Part shown: positions 8,557 to 14,669 of the stretch, one piece after another
Layout of the letters: each line of letters starts with the position of its first letter
Position numbering within the stretch: the stretch's first letter is position 1
DNA from: a virus
Reading direction: 5' to 3' (one strand)
Length of the DNA stretch: 20,066 nt
Virus record (IMG/VR): IMGVR_UViG_3300009155_000347
Coordinates: 1 to 20,066 of that record
Position numbers and translations under genes: made by a program
The notes under the pieces: generated by a model
Seen by the model: only the letters and a program-made list of their open reading frames with translations
What the model was told of the DNA's origin: nothing
Database searches by the model: none

Positions 8557-8580
8557 ATTTTTTATCTCCTAATAAAAAAA
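8541..8580 (-). repeat. Leader/start repeat shared with the 373-aa fibre gene
   Basis: This segment contains the first codons, the TAGGAGATAAAAA ribosome-binding region and a run of T (minus strand). It is nearly identical to 12511-12550 at the start of the 373-aa fibre gene. In both places a hairpin lies directly upstream of the T-run. The match covers non-coding as well as coding bases, so it suggests duplication of a gene with its leader, or a conserved translation-start cassette. Confidence 0.7.
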
Positions 8581-8623
8581 CGACACATAGTCCAAAAGCC
8601 GAAACTGTTAAACTATGTGTCGT
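8574..8623 (-). terminator. Hairpin plus T7 between two fibre genes
   Basis: On the minus strand ACGACACATAGT (8623-8612) pairs perfectly with ACTATGTGTCGT (8591-8580) around a 20-nt loop, followed by seven T. This looks like an intrinsic terminator for the gene ending at 8690. The T-run, however, ends only 17 nt before the next ATG, next to its ribosome-binding site. It could therefore instead be a 5' leader hairpin or attenuator of the 430-aa gene. The 133-nt gap holds no other gene. Confidence 0.75.
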
Positions 8624-8689
8624 AAAAGTAATTAGTGAATTAATTTTCCAAAAGCACTTGACAAATAAAAAAAGTTTGTTAGCAAAAAT

Positions 8690-9100
8690 TTAATAGATAA
8701 ACCATTTGTTAAATCCGTCTGTATAAAGATTTAATGAAGCATAAGGTGAGTCAATTGTAAAGGTATCTTCTCCGTCTACTCTGTCACCATTTAAAGTATC
8801 AATTATTATTGGATAAGTATCGGCCATTCCACCTTCATCTTTTATAATATAAGTTCTTCCATTAACAGAACCAGAAGCGTTTGGTAAGGTCAAAGTAATG
8901 CTACAAGCTGCATTTTCGGTATGAACTCCAATAAAATATTCTGTTCTTTTAATGTTATAAGAAGAAGATATAATAGTTCTATTGATTATTAATCCATCTA
9001 TTTTTAATAAAGTTGATTCAAGAAGATCAGCTTTAATAGTATTTGTTACTTCTTGATCTCCTACCATTTTAGGTATAGATTTATATGTTTTATATCCCAT
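8690..9100 (-). CDS. Small fibre-tip-like protein, 136 aa
   Basis: This protein consists of a short N-terminus (MGYKTYKSIPKMVGDQ) followed by the shared C-terminal beta domain. Residues about 35-136 read IDGLIINRTIISSS, FIGVHTENAACSITLTLPNA, GRTYIIKDEGGMAD, DRVDGEDTFTIDSPYASLNL and a final NKWFIY. It is closest to the end of the 444-aa neighbour (IIVNRTSTSSS, LSLPNAS, YVIKDEGGKAD, SPYAALNIYCDG, KYFIY). I chose the ATG at 9100 because it forms a TAATG overlap with the preceding stop, as at two other junctions in this window. An ATG at 9115, inside the preceding gene, is the alternative and would add five residues; neither has a strong ribosome-binding site. It is probably a trimeric virion protein carrying only the tip domain. 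Confidence 0.72.
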   Translation of the reverse strand: MGYKTYKSIPKMVGDQEVTNTIKADLLESTLLKIDGLIINRTIISSSYNIKRTEYFIGVHTENAACSITLTLPNASGSVNGRTYIIKDEGGMADTYPIIIDTLNGDRVDGEDTFTIDSPYASLNLYTDGFNKWFIY

Positions 9101-10149
9101 TAGAACAAATTCCATCCATTTGAAGCTTTATACAAACTTATTGAACCGTGGTCTACATCAATTTTAACGTATGGTTCCAAATCTATATATTGACCGGAAG
9201 AAGCGGATACCGTAATTGGCCGTATTGTAGTGGCTAATCCAGTTATATCTTTAACATGTATTACTCTTCCGTTTGTTGTTGAAGCTAAAGTTGGTAGTGA
9301 TACTATTATACCAGAGTAGGTACTATCAACACCAATAAAATAATCATCACTTACAACTGAATAACTTGATGTAATTAAAATTGTTTTATTTGTTATCGCT
9401 GAACTTGATAAAGTAATTTGTGAACCATTAACTAACAAAGTTCCACTTATAGAAACAGAACCAGTAATTATTACATTATCTCCTGCTGAATCTCCAAGAT
9501 ATGTGTTCCCACCAACAGTTAAATTGTTTACTACTGTTAAATTATTAAACGAATAGTTGTTTGAATAGTTTGCTTGTGGAGATGAACCAGTTGAAGTAGA
9601 TGTTGTAGCTCTTGTCGTTGGAACTGTATTAGCAACAAATTGAGGATTAAATAAACCTTCTCTTGCTCTTATACATTTAGCCATTACTTCAAATTTGTTT
9701 TCTATCTGCCCAAATAATTGTTTTGGTTCATCAAGTTTAACAATTTCATAATATCTATCACCATATAAAACAAAATCACCTTCACGAACAAAAACATCTT
9801 GATCTTCTGTTAGACGTTTTTTGTGAAAGTGAATTTCTATTGATGTTGCTTTATCAATACCAATATTTTGTGTGAAGGATTGTGTTTGACCTTCCCATTT
9901 AACCAAAGCATAAATTCTTATTGGAGGAAGATAAGTTTTTTCTATTGCTTCCCCATAAAGAGGATGGAAGTTAGAACGATCAATATCTACTGAGAAATAC
10001 GCTACCTGTTGACCAATAACTCTTTCAATAAGTTCGTCATTAACTTGCTTAACAAGATTACGCTCCTTCTCTCCTGTAAATAAGGGAGGAGGAGGTTGAG
10101 CGGGCTGCGTCCAAGCAGTTTCTTCTTTTTTCTTTCTAGGTCTTGCCAT
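9100..10149 (-). CDS. gp14-like neck protein fused to a fibre domain, 349 aa
   Basis: This looks like a two-part virion protein. Residues 25-170 resemble T4 neck protein gp14. 'FHPLYGEAIEKTYLPP' (61-76) matches T4 'LIFGEDLKNKF', 'IGIDKATSIEIHF' (96-108) matches 'FGMQVQDEVTLSI', and 'REGDFVLYGDRYYEIVKLDE' (122-141) with LFGQ matches '[20 protein letters not shown]' with 'YQLGQ'. A Ser/Thr/Asn-rich linker (173-200) leads to a fibre part (NNLTVVNNLTVGGNTYLGDS, then VIITGSVSISGTLLVNGSQI). The C-terminus is a divergent copy of the shared beta domain (YFIGVDSTYSG, HVKDITGLATT, ending NGWNLF). The N-terminus MARPRKKKEE is basic. No Shine-Dalgarno sequence is visible; instead CTATTTAT lies 5-12 nt before the ATG. 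The fusion suggests an appendage anchored at the neck, comparable in position to T4 whiskers. The gp14 match is from memory of the T4 sequence. Confidence 0.65.
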   Translation of the reverse strand: MARPRKKKEETAWTQPAQPPPPLFTGEKERNLVKQVNDELIERVIGQQVAYFSVDIDRSNFHPLYGEAIEKTYLPPIRIYALVKWEGQTQSFTQNIGIDKATSIEIHFHKKRLTEDQDVFVREGDFVLYGDRYYEIVKLDEPKQLFGQIENKFEVMAKCIRAREGLFNPQFVANTVPTTRATTSTSTGSSPQANYSNNYSFNNLTVVNNLTVGGNTYLGDSAGDNVIITGSVSISGTLLVNGSQITLSSSAITNKTILITSSYSVVSDDYFIGVDSTYSGIIVSLPTLASTTNGRVIHVKDITGLATTIRPITVSASSGQYIDLEPYVKIDVDHGSISLYKASNGWNLF

Positions 10150-10154
10150 TAACT

Positions 10155-10162
10155 ATAAATAG
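10155..10162 (-). promoter_or_regulatory. CTATTTAT element directly before the neck-fibre fusion gene
   Basis: This is an exact CTATTTAT on the minus strand, inside the 22-nt gap before the ATG at 10149. It is too close to the start codon for an ordinary promoter with a ribosome-binding site. Read on the plus strand it is an exact TATAAATA, the T4 late-promoter consensus, but pointing away from every gene here. The role is uncertain. Confidence 0.28.
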
Positions 10163-10171
10163 GTTATTTTA

Positions 10172-10705
10172 TTAAAAACCTTTAGTTACTACATTATAAA
10201 AAACTTTGCCAGTAACATTAGTAGTTTTGCCGATTGTTGCTGTTGAATGGTTAAATGTCATAACATCACCACCACCGTTCTCCCCATATTGAATTCTAAT
10301 TGGATAAGAAGTGTTAGCAGTAAGTGAAATTGTACCAGACACTTCTTGTGGTCCGTGAAGACCAGCATTATTGACTGTTGCGTTTGCTGTTGTAAAACCA
10401 GAAACCGCATTAGTTCCAATCCACATAAAAGAGGCATCGTCCGAACTTAAAAAGAACGTATATGTTTCAGTAGTCGTAGGAACAAAATATCCTAACCACT
10501 GCATACTAAAACTATTGCCGTCTTCTGAGTTTGGCTCTTCAATTACAGTTGTTTGAACTAATGTTGCAGTTGGAGTAGCCGTAGCAAAAAAAGAAGGAAC
10601 GTCAGCAAAATAACCAGAATAAGTAGTTCTATATAATCCAGCGGCTAAAGAACTTACTGGATTATAAGAAATTGGTCCTGCAAAAGATGAAATTCTGCTA
10701 ATCAT
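10172..10705 (-). CDS. Stand-alone PA14/GLEYA-type carbohydrate-binding protein
   Basis: This 177-residue protein is almost entirely one PA14/GLEYA-like beta-sandwich. Residues 23-35 (GLYRTTYSGYFAD) form the first strand. SMQWLGYFVPTTTETYTFFL (67-86) and SSDDASFMWIG (87-97) are the core, with the adjacent Asp pair D89-D90 and W95 typical of the family. NNAGLH (112-117) and SYPIRIQYGENGGGDVMTFN (133-152) match the 'YPIRI.Y.NGGG' end. In PA14-type adhesins the Asp pair helps bind calcium and sugar. No signal peptide or membrane segment is present, so it is probably a virion protein that binds host surface glycans. It lies 4 nt after the 189-aa fibre gene and just before the neck-fibre fusion gene. 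The fold call is confident; sugar binding is inferred from the family. Confidence 0.82.
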   Translation of the reverse strand: MISRISSFAGPISYNPVSSLAAGLYRTTYSGYFADVPSFFATATPTATLVQTTVIEEPNSEDGNSFSMQWLGYFVPTTTETYTFFLSSDDASFMWIGTNAVSGFTTANATVNNAGLHGPQEVSGTISLTANTSYPIRIQYGENGGGDVMTFNHSTATIGKTTNVTGKVFYNVVTKGF

Positions 10706-10709
10706 AATT

Positions 10710-11279
10710 TTATCCGTATGTACTCATTTGACCAAGAGTGATCCAAGTGCTGCCAGAACGTATAAGTGAGAAACCAAATATATCATATTGGTTTGCATTT
10801 CCAGTTGGTTTTATTTTGTTAGCCCAATTAATTGTTGAAGAAGTAGAATTAATTTGTAATGCTTCAACGATCCTAGCTGTTGCACTTTGAGACATAACTA
10901 TTGTAACAGATGTAGTTCTGCTAGTAGTTGTTGGAACATTTGTAAAGTTTGCTGTTATATTACCAGTTGGTCCACTATTATAGAAAACTGAATTGACTAA
11001 TGTATCATAGGTAACAGATCCAGTTCCACCAGAAGAAATTGTTAATTTTTCGGATGTTGTTCCAAGTATGAATTGTGCTCCTGCACTTATATCTCCACTT
11101 ACAGCGAAAGATCCAGTTACAGATACTCCTACTTTTGTAACAGATAAAACTGTACTTCCACTTGTTACTAAATCAATTTGATCATCGCCAAAATCAATTT
11201 TTGTGTTTAATTGTGGGTCTTGTACGGAAATTAAATCTCCAATTATTTGTGAGCCAGTTCCAAAATAATTATATGCCAT
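10710..11279 (-). CDS. Short fibre-like virion protein, 189 aa
   Basis: This is a beta-rich Ser/Thr/Gly protein. The N-terminus MAYNYFGTGSQIIGDL recalls the MAYKF starts of the neighbouring fibre proteins. Residues 22-68 (LNTKIDFGDDQIDLVTSGST, then VTKVGVSVTGSFAVSGDISA) form a repeat type that I associate with fibres of marine phages. The C-terminal part (NSTSSTINWANKIKPTGNAN, ending GFSLIRSGSTWITLGQMSTYG with a 'SGSTW' near the end) is not the same domain as in the other fibres but has a comparable 'GSTW' finish. It is separated from the PA14-type gene by 4 nt, so the two products may be partners, for example shaft and adhesin. It is the first gene after a strong terminator and a CTATTTAT element. 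Function is inferred from composition and position. Confidence 0.65.
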   Translation of the reverse strand: MAYNYFGTGSQIIGDLISVQDPQLNTKIDFGDDQIDLVTSGSTVLSVTKVGVSVTGSFAVSGDISAGAQFILGTTSEKLTISSGGTGSVTYDTLVNSVFYNSGPTGNITANFTNVPTTTSRTTSVTIVMSQSATARIVEALQINSTSSTINWANKIKPTGNANQYDIFGFSLIRSGSTWITLGQMSTYG

Positions 11280-11326
11280 GTTATTAAATAGTCCTATAGT
11301 TTAAACAAACATTCTCTTGTTTTAAT

Positions 11327-11334
11327 ATAAATAG
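11327..11334 (-). promoter_or_regulatory. CTATTTAT element after terminator, before 189-aa gene
   Basis: This is an exact CTATTTAT on the minus strand, 17 nt past the stem of the upstream terminator and 47 nt before the ATG at 11279. A variant CTATTTAA lies at 11291-11284. The 124-nt gap (11280-11403) contains only the terminator and these elements. It is a good candidate for a late promoter serving the 189-aa, PA14-type, fusion and 136-aa genes. Confidence 0.42.
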
Positions 11335-11342
11335 CAAAAGAT

Positions 11343-11377
11343 AATAAAAAAGGGAAGCATCCGTTAGGATACTCCCC
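11343..11377 (-). terminator. Intrinsic terminator after 373-aa fibre gene
   Basis: On the minus strand GGGGAGTATCC (11377-11367) pairs over all 11 positions (two G-T wobbles) with GGATGCTTCCC (11362-11352) around a TAAC loop. TTTTTTATTAT follows. It is a textbook Rho-independent terminator about 26 nt after the stop codon. Confidence 0.9.
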
Positions 11378-11403
11378 AATTTTATATCTAACCTAAAACT
11401 AGA

Positions 11404-12525
11404 TTAGAAAACGTGCCAGTTAGTTCCGTCACATGCGAATGTTGCGGCAGCATATTGAGTTCCTAGTGTAACACCAGTTGCTGCTGCGACACCATCAATT
11501 GTTCCACCAAGGGATTTAACAAATACTAATTTTGTTCCTACATTTTTAACTTTGTAAGTAAGACCAATAAAACTTGGTCCTGCTGCTGGTAAGTTTGCAG
11601 TAATATCAGCAGCAGTTGAATCTGCAAGTGTTATAAATTTTGAAATATTAATTGTAGCGGTTGAAGCAGATTCTATTGACTCGACTATCTTGGTATTAAG
11701 AAGAGACGTTCCAGTGATATTACCTGCTGTAAAATCTGTAAAGCCTGTTGAACCGCTGAATTGCCAAGAATCACCAACAGTACCCATAGAACCACTTACA
11801 AATTTAAGTTGATAACCAGTATTACCAAGAGTAAGACCAGCACCATTTACTTGTGCGCTTGTTGTTGATCCAGATGCAAGAATTAGATTTACATCTTTGA
11901 ATTCTACAACAGATGAACTTACATAAGTAATATTTCCATTAACAGTTAAATTACCATTTAGGGTTGTTGCACCAGCTACAGTAAGTGCTCCACCAACTTG
12001 TAAAGTTGATGAAGCTGAAAGAGTTGTAGCAGTTGTAGCTTGGGCATTTAATGTTTGAAGTGTTGAAGTTCCAACAACATCAAGCGTAGAAGAAGCACTT
12101 AGTGTTGTAAATTTACCACTAGATTGAGTAGATGCACCAATTGTAGTAGCATTTATTGTACCACCATTAATTTGAAATAGGGAACCAGTAATTTGACCAT
12201 TTACAGTAATAACATCTGCTGGAGCGTCACCAAGAGCTACGTTACCACTTAGAGTTGTGACACCAGTAACAGTTAGTGTTGTTGTACTAATGTTTGCTGG
12301 GCTAAATGTTCCAACTGTTAATGTTCCAAAGTTTGCTGTTGAAGCAGACATATTTGAAGATGCTGTTATATTTGTTGAACTAATATTTGCTGGACTGAAT
12401 GATGCTACTGTTAATGTACCGAAATTACCTACAGCACCAGAAACTGTAGTTGAACCTGTAATGTCTACTGTTGCTTGTAGAGAACCAGAGTGTTGGTATG
12501 CTCCTACTGAAAATTTATAAGCCAT
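11404..12525 (-). CDS. Fibre-like virion protein, 373 aa
   Basis: This is a Ser/Thr/Gly/Ala-rich beta protein, probably a trimeric fibre. It starts MAYKFSVGAYQHSGS, like the 430-aa protein. Residues 34-49 (NFGTLTVASFSPANIS) are repeated at 65-80 (NFGTLTVGTFSPANIS), a 31-residue direct repeat. Further units of the type 'TLSASSTL.V.G' follow. The segment EFKDVNLILASGSTT near residue 214 parallels LEIKDARILMASGST in the 430-aa protein. The C-terminal 85 residues form the shared beta domain (INISKFITLADSTAADITAN, YKVKNVG, GGTIDGV, ending DGTNWHVF). The start has a TAGGAG ribosome-binding site in a leader almost identical to that of the 430-aa gene. A strong terminator follows. Receptor and exact location on the virion are unknown. 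Confidence 0.72.
   Translation of the reverse strand: MAYKFSVGAYQHSGSLQATVDITGSTTVSGAVGNFGTLTVASFSPANISSTNITASSNMSASTANFGTLTVGTFSPANISTTTLTVTGVTTLSGNVALGDAPADVITVNGQITGSLFQINGGTINATTIGASTQSSGKFTTLSASSTLDVVGTSTLQTLNAQATTATTLSASSTLQVGGALTVAGATTLNGNLTVNGNITYVSSSVVEFKDVNLILASGSTTSAQVNGAGLTLGNTGYQLKFVSGSMGTVGDSWQFSGSTGFTDFTAGNITGTSLLNTKIVESIESASTATINISKFITLADSTAADITANLPAAGPSFIGLTYKVKNVGTKLVFVKSLGGTIDGVAAATGVTLGTQYAAATFACDGTNWHVF
12286..12426 (-). repeat. 31-codon direct repeat inside the 373-aa fibre gene
   Basis: Two copies, 12379-12426 and 12286-12333, are offset by exactly 93 nt and encode NFGTLTV(AS/GT)FSPANIS. The bases have diverged at several silent and non-silent positions. This suggests an older tandem duplication of one beta-repeat unit rather than a recent one. 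Confidence 0.8.
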
Positions 12526-12544
12526 ATGTTTTTATCTCCTATTT

Positions 12545-12583
12545 AAAAAAAAACAAATACTATAACTTATTATATAAGTTATA
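12545..12583 (-). promoter_or_regulatory. AT-rich palindrome and T9 run before 373-aa gene
   Basis: A 10-bp perfect inverted repeat (arms 12561-12570 and 12574-12583, 3-nt loop) is followed on the minus strand by AGTATTTG-like spacer and nine T, then the ribosome-binding site. It could be a weak terminator of the 444-aa gene, a leader hairpin, or an operator. CTATTTAG (12602-12595) and TTGACA lie just upstream. The gap of 89 nt holds no other gene. Confidence 0.4.
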
Positions 12584-12614
12584 TCTTGTCAATACTAAAT
12601 AGTAATCTATTTTG

Positions 12615-13949
12615 TTAATAGATGAAATACTTGCTTGTTCCATCGCAATATATATTTAATGCTGCGTAAGGTGAATTTGCTGTAACAGAACTTGCACCAT
12701 CTATAGTTTGACCAAAGACAGAACAACTTACTATAATATTTTTACTATCAGCTTTTCCACCTTCATCTTTTATTACATAATGTTTTCCACTAGGTAATGT
12801 TGAAGCATTTGGTAAAGATAGAGTTACGCTTCCAACAGCACCAGAAGTATTAACTGCTATTATATGTTGTATGGAAGTTAAAGAAATACTAGAAGAAGTG
12901 CTAGTTCTATTAACGATAATTGTATCAAATTTTCCAATACTTGCAGTTAAAGCACTACCACTAAAAGTTAAACCGGAAGAACCAGTTAAAGTTCCTGTGT
13001 TTCCATTTTTAAATTGAATAGTCCAATCGTCACCAACTCCATTAACCTTAGCACCATCAATACCAGTTATATTATTTCCATCACCTCTAAGGGAACTAGC
13101 AGACATAATACCTATTACAGTTAGGCTACCAGTAATAGTAGAACTACCAGTTACTGTTAAACCATTTTTAATAATAGCAAAATTATTTATTGTTAGATTT
13201 GTTCCTGCTGTAATATCACCAGCAGTTTGTAGATTGGCTGAAGCTGATACAGAACCAGTTACAGTAACAGTTCCTCCAAAAGAACCACCACCAGATATTT
13301 GTAATCCAGAACCATTTATATTACCAGAACTTGAAATTGGTCCATTTATTATGGCTGACGTAGCAGTTATCTCTCCTGTTTTTATATTAACAGAAGAAGA
13401 AATAGCGGAAGAAGATAAGGTAGTTATATAACCAGTTCTCCAAAATCTTGATGAAGCACCAAGATCTACGTCATTTGTTGTTGCTGGTTGAATATTTGTT
13501 TTTGAACTAGCATTAAAATAAACTTCATCACTTAAAGAAGTTCCTAATTGGACGTAATCTAAAAATGATGCTGATGTTGCTGTTATTGTGTTTGTTGCTG
13601 TTAATGAACCAGATACTAACGTTGTTCCAGTTAAGGATAAAATATTTGTTGTATAATCAAAAGTTAAATTTGATTTACCAGCAAATGTAGAACCAGAATT
13701 ATATTGTAAATGTGTATTAGAGCCACCTGGACTTGTACTGCCTCCACCGCTACCAGAAACACCAAGATAATTTGATGCAGATATTGTTCCAACTACTGTT
13801 AAAATGTTTGTTGATGGATTAAAAGTAAAATTACTCGATCCAGAAAAAACACCAGAACCAGAATTAAACTGGACAGAATTGGTTGGACCAGCAGCAGCAG
13901 CCGATCCAGTTATAATACCGTTTACATAAGCCCAACCAAATCTACTCAT
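12615..13949 (-). CDS. Fibre-like virion protein, 444 aa
   Basis: This is the longest fibre candidate, rich in Ser, Thr, Gly and Asn. The N-terminus MSRFGWAYVNGIITGSAAAA is followed by two related units, SVQFNSGSGVFSGSSNFTF and HLQYNSGSTFAGKSNLTFD, each leading into a 'T.ILT(V/L)(V/T)GT' strand. Similar 'N.L.YNS.SG...G' units occur in phage tail fibres. Residues about 150-175 (SKTNIQPATTNDVDLGASSR then FWRTGYI) form another known fibre-type unit (DLG..S.RF...Y). A string of 'TGSLTV' and 'ISSSGNI' strands follows. The C-terminal 90 residues are the shared beta domain and are closest to the 136-aa protein. The ATG lies 1 nt after the preceding stop (TAAAATG), with TAGGAT as ribosome-binding site, so it is probably translated together with the 144-aa gene. 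It may be an upstream member of the fibre set. Confidence 0.72.
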   Translation of the reverse strand: MSRFGWAYVNGIITGSAAAAGPTNSVQFNSGSGVFSGSSNFTFNPSTNILTVVGTISASNYLGVSGSGGGSTSPGGSNTHLQYNSGSTFAGKSNLTFDYTTNILSLTGTTLVSGSLTATNTITATSASFLDYVQLGTSLSDEVYFNASSKTNIQPATTNDVDLGASSRFWRTGYITTLSSSAISSSVNIKTGEITATSAIINGPISSSGNINGSGLQISGGGSFGGTVTVTGSVSASANLQTAGDITAGTNLTINNFAIIKNGLTVTGSSTITGSLTVIGIMSASSLRGDGNNITGIDGAKVNGVGDDWTIQFKNGNTGTLTGSSGLTFSGSALTASIGKFDTIIVNRTSTSSSISLTSIQHIIAVNTSGAVGSVTLSLPNASTLPSGKHYVIKDEGGKADSKNIIVSCSVFGQTIDGASSVTANSPYAALNIYCDGTSKYFIY

Positions 13950-13950
13950 T

Positions 13951-14385
13951 TTATCCTACCCCTACAGAACCCGACCAATTATTACCAATACCATTAGGTC
14001 CAGAATTGTTTAAATGTGAAGTTGAAATGTTTGTAAGCTCAGCAAATATAGAAGCACTTGTTGGAGTTGTTGTATGAGAAAGTAAAAATATTGATGATAC
14101 TTTAACTTTAAAATCTTGTGTAGGATAAACTACAGAACTTGAAGCAGCGGGAATTATAAAATAATTTGTCCCAGAGACACCATTTGCTGAAAATCCTACT
14201 CTTAAAGCAGAAGCAGTATTCACATTTGATACTACAATTCTTTGTGTTATGTCTGGAAACGAAACTTGGGTAGGAGTTCCAGCGTTTGATGGTGCTGCTA
14301 TACTTGAAGTAGCATAAGGAGCACCAGAAACTTGATATGAACCTACATTCTGTAATCCAACGCCATAAGGATATTGCTGTGACAT
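13951..14385 (-). CDS. Small conserved virion-type protein, 144 aa
   Basis: This is a small beta-rich protein without cysteine or membrane segments. It starts MSQQYPYGVGLQNVGSYQVS, then GAPYATSS. Residues about 42-75 (VSFPDITQRIVVSNVNTASA, then LRVGFSANGVSG) and 90-115 (DFKVKVSSIFLL, then ASIFAELTNI) form a sandwich-like pattern. I associate this pattern ('GLQNVGSYQVSG', 'LRV.F', 'FAELTNI') with small structural proteins of T4-like marine phages, with only moderate certainty. It could be a head decoration or vertex protein. The ATG is 2 nt after the bS21 stop and has GGGAAG upstream inside the bS21 gene. The gene ends 1 nt before the 444-aa fibre gene. Confidence 0.6.
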   Translation of the reverse strand: MSQQYPYGVGLQNVGSYQVSGAPYATSSIAAPSNAGTPTQVSFPDITQRIVVSNVNTASALRVGFSANGVSGTNYFIIPAASSSVVYPTQDFKVKVSSIFLLSHTTTPTSASIFAELTNISTSHLNNSGPNGIGNNWSGSVGVG

Positions 14386-14387
14386 TT

Positions 14388-14669
14388 TTAATCTTCCCTT
14401 CTTTTATTGTTATCTACACGTTTATTATAATTAGCTTCCTTTGCTAATTCTTTCTTTCTTTTATCTGCTTCAAATTTCTTCCATCTAGCAATTCCAGCAA
14501 GTTTTTCTTTCTTTTTGGTAACAGATGGTTTCTCATAATATCTTCTATCTTTAACTTGCTCGATAACTCTTTCTTTTTTTACTTTCTTTAAAAATCTCTT
14601 CACCATTCTTTCAAAAGGTTCGCCTTTCTTTGGGACTACTTTTGCGTGAAGATTCTTACTCTTAGACAT
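14388..14669 (-). CDS. rpsU: Phage-encoded ribosomal protein bS21
   Basis: This is a homologue of small-subunit ribosomal protein bS21, which sits near the 3' end of 16S rRNA and helps start translation. From the ATG at 14669 it is 93 residues. Residues 16-50 carry the family core GEPFERMVKRFLKKV, RVIEQVKDRRYYEKPS and TKKKEK. This parallels E. coli 'NEPFDVALRRFKRSCEK', 'VLAEVRRREFYEKPT' and 'ERKRAK'. The C-terminal third is a Lys/Arg-rich helix, as in cellular bS21. E. coli bS21 is 71 residues; this one is longer at both ends. I chose the ATG rather than the GTG at 14675 because GAGAGG is 5 nt upstream. The ATG overlaps the end of the preceding gene by 8 nt, so translation is probably coupled. 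Phage-borne bS21 is known from aquatic phages, including Pelagibacter phage HTVC008M. Confidence 0.9.
   Translation of the reverse strand: MSKSKNLHAKVVPKKGEPFERMVKRFLKKVKKERVIEQVKDRRYYEKPSVTKKKEKLAGIARWKKFEADKRKKELAKEANYNKRVDNNKRRED

Noticed and set aside
8658-8663. TTGACA on the plus strand as a sigma70 promoter -35 box
   Set aside because: No acceptable -10 box follows at 16-18 nt, and no plus-strand gene lies downstream; chance occurrence in AT-rich DNA is likely.
12286-12426. Direct repeats considered as a CRISPR array or mobile-element ends
   Set aside because: Only two diverged copies exist, in frame and encoding the same fibre strand unit, so they are a protein repeat.
12589-12594. 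TTGACA on the minus strand before the palindrome as a host-type promoter
   Set aside because: A TATAAT follows at only about 12 nt, too short for a normal sigma70 promoter. It is mentioned only as context of the leader hairpin.
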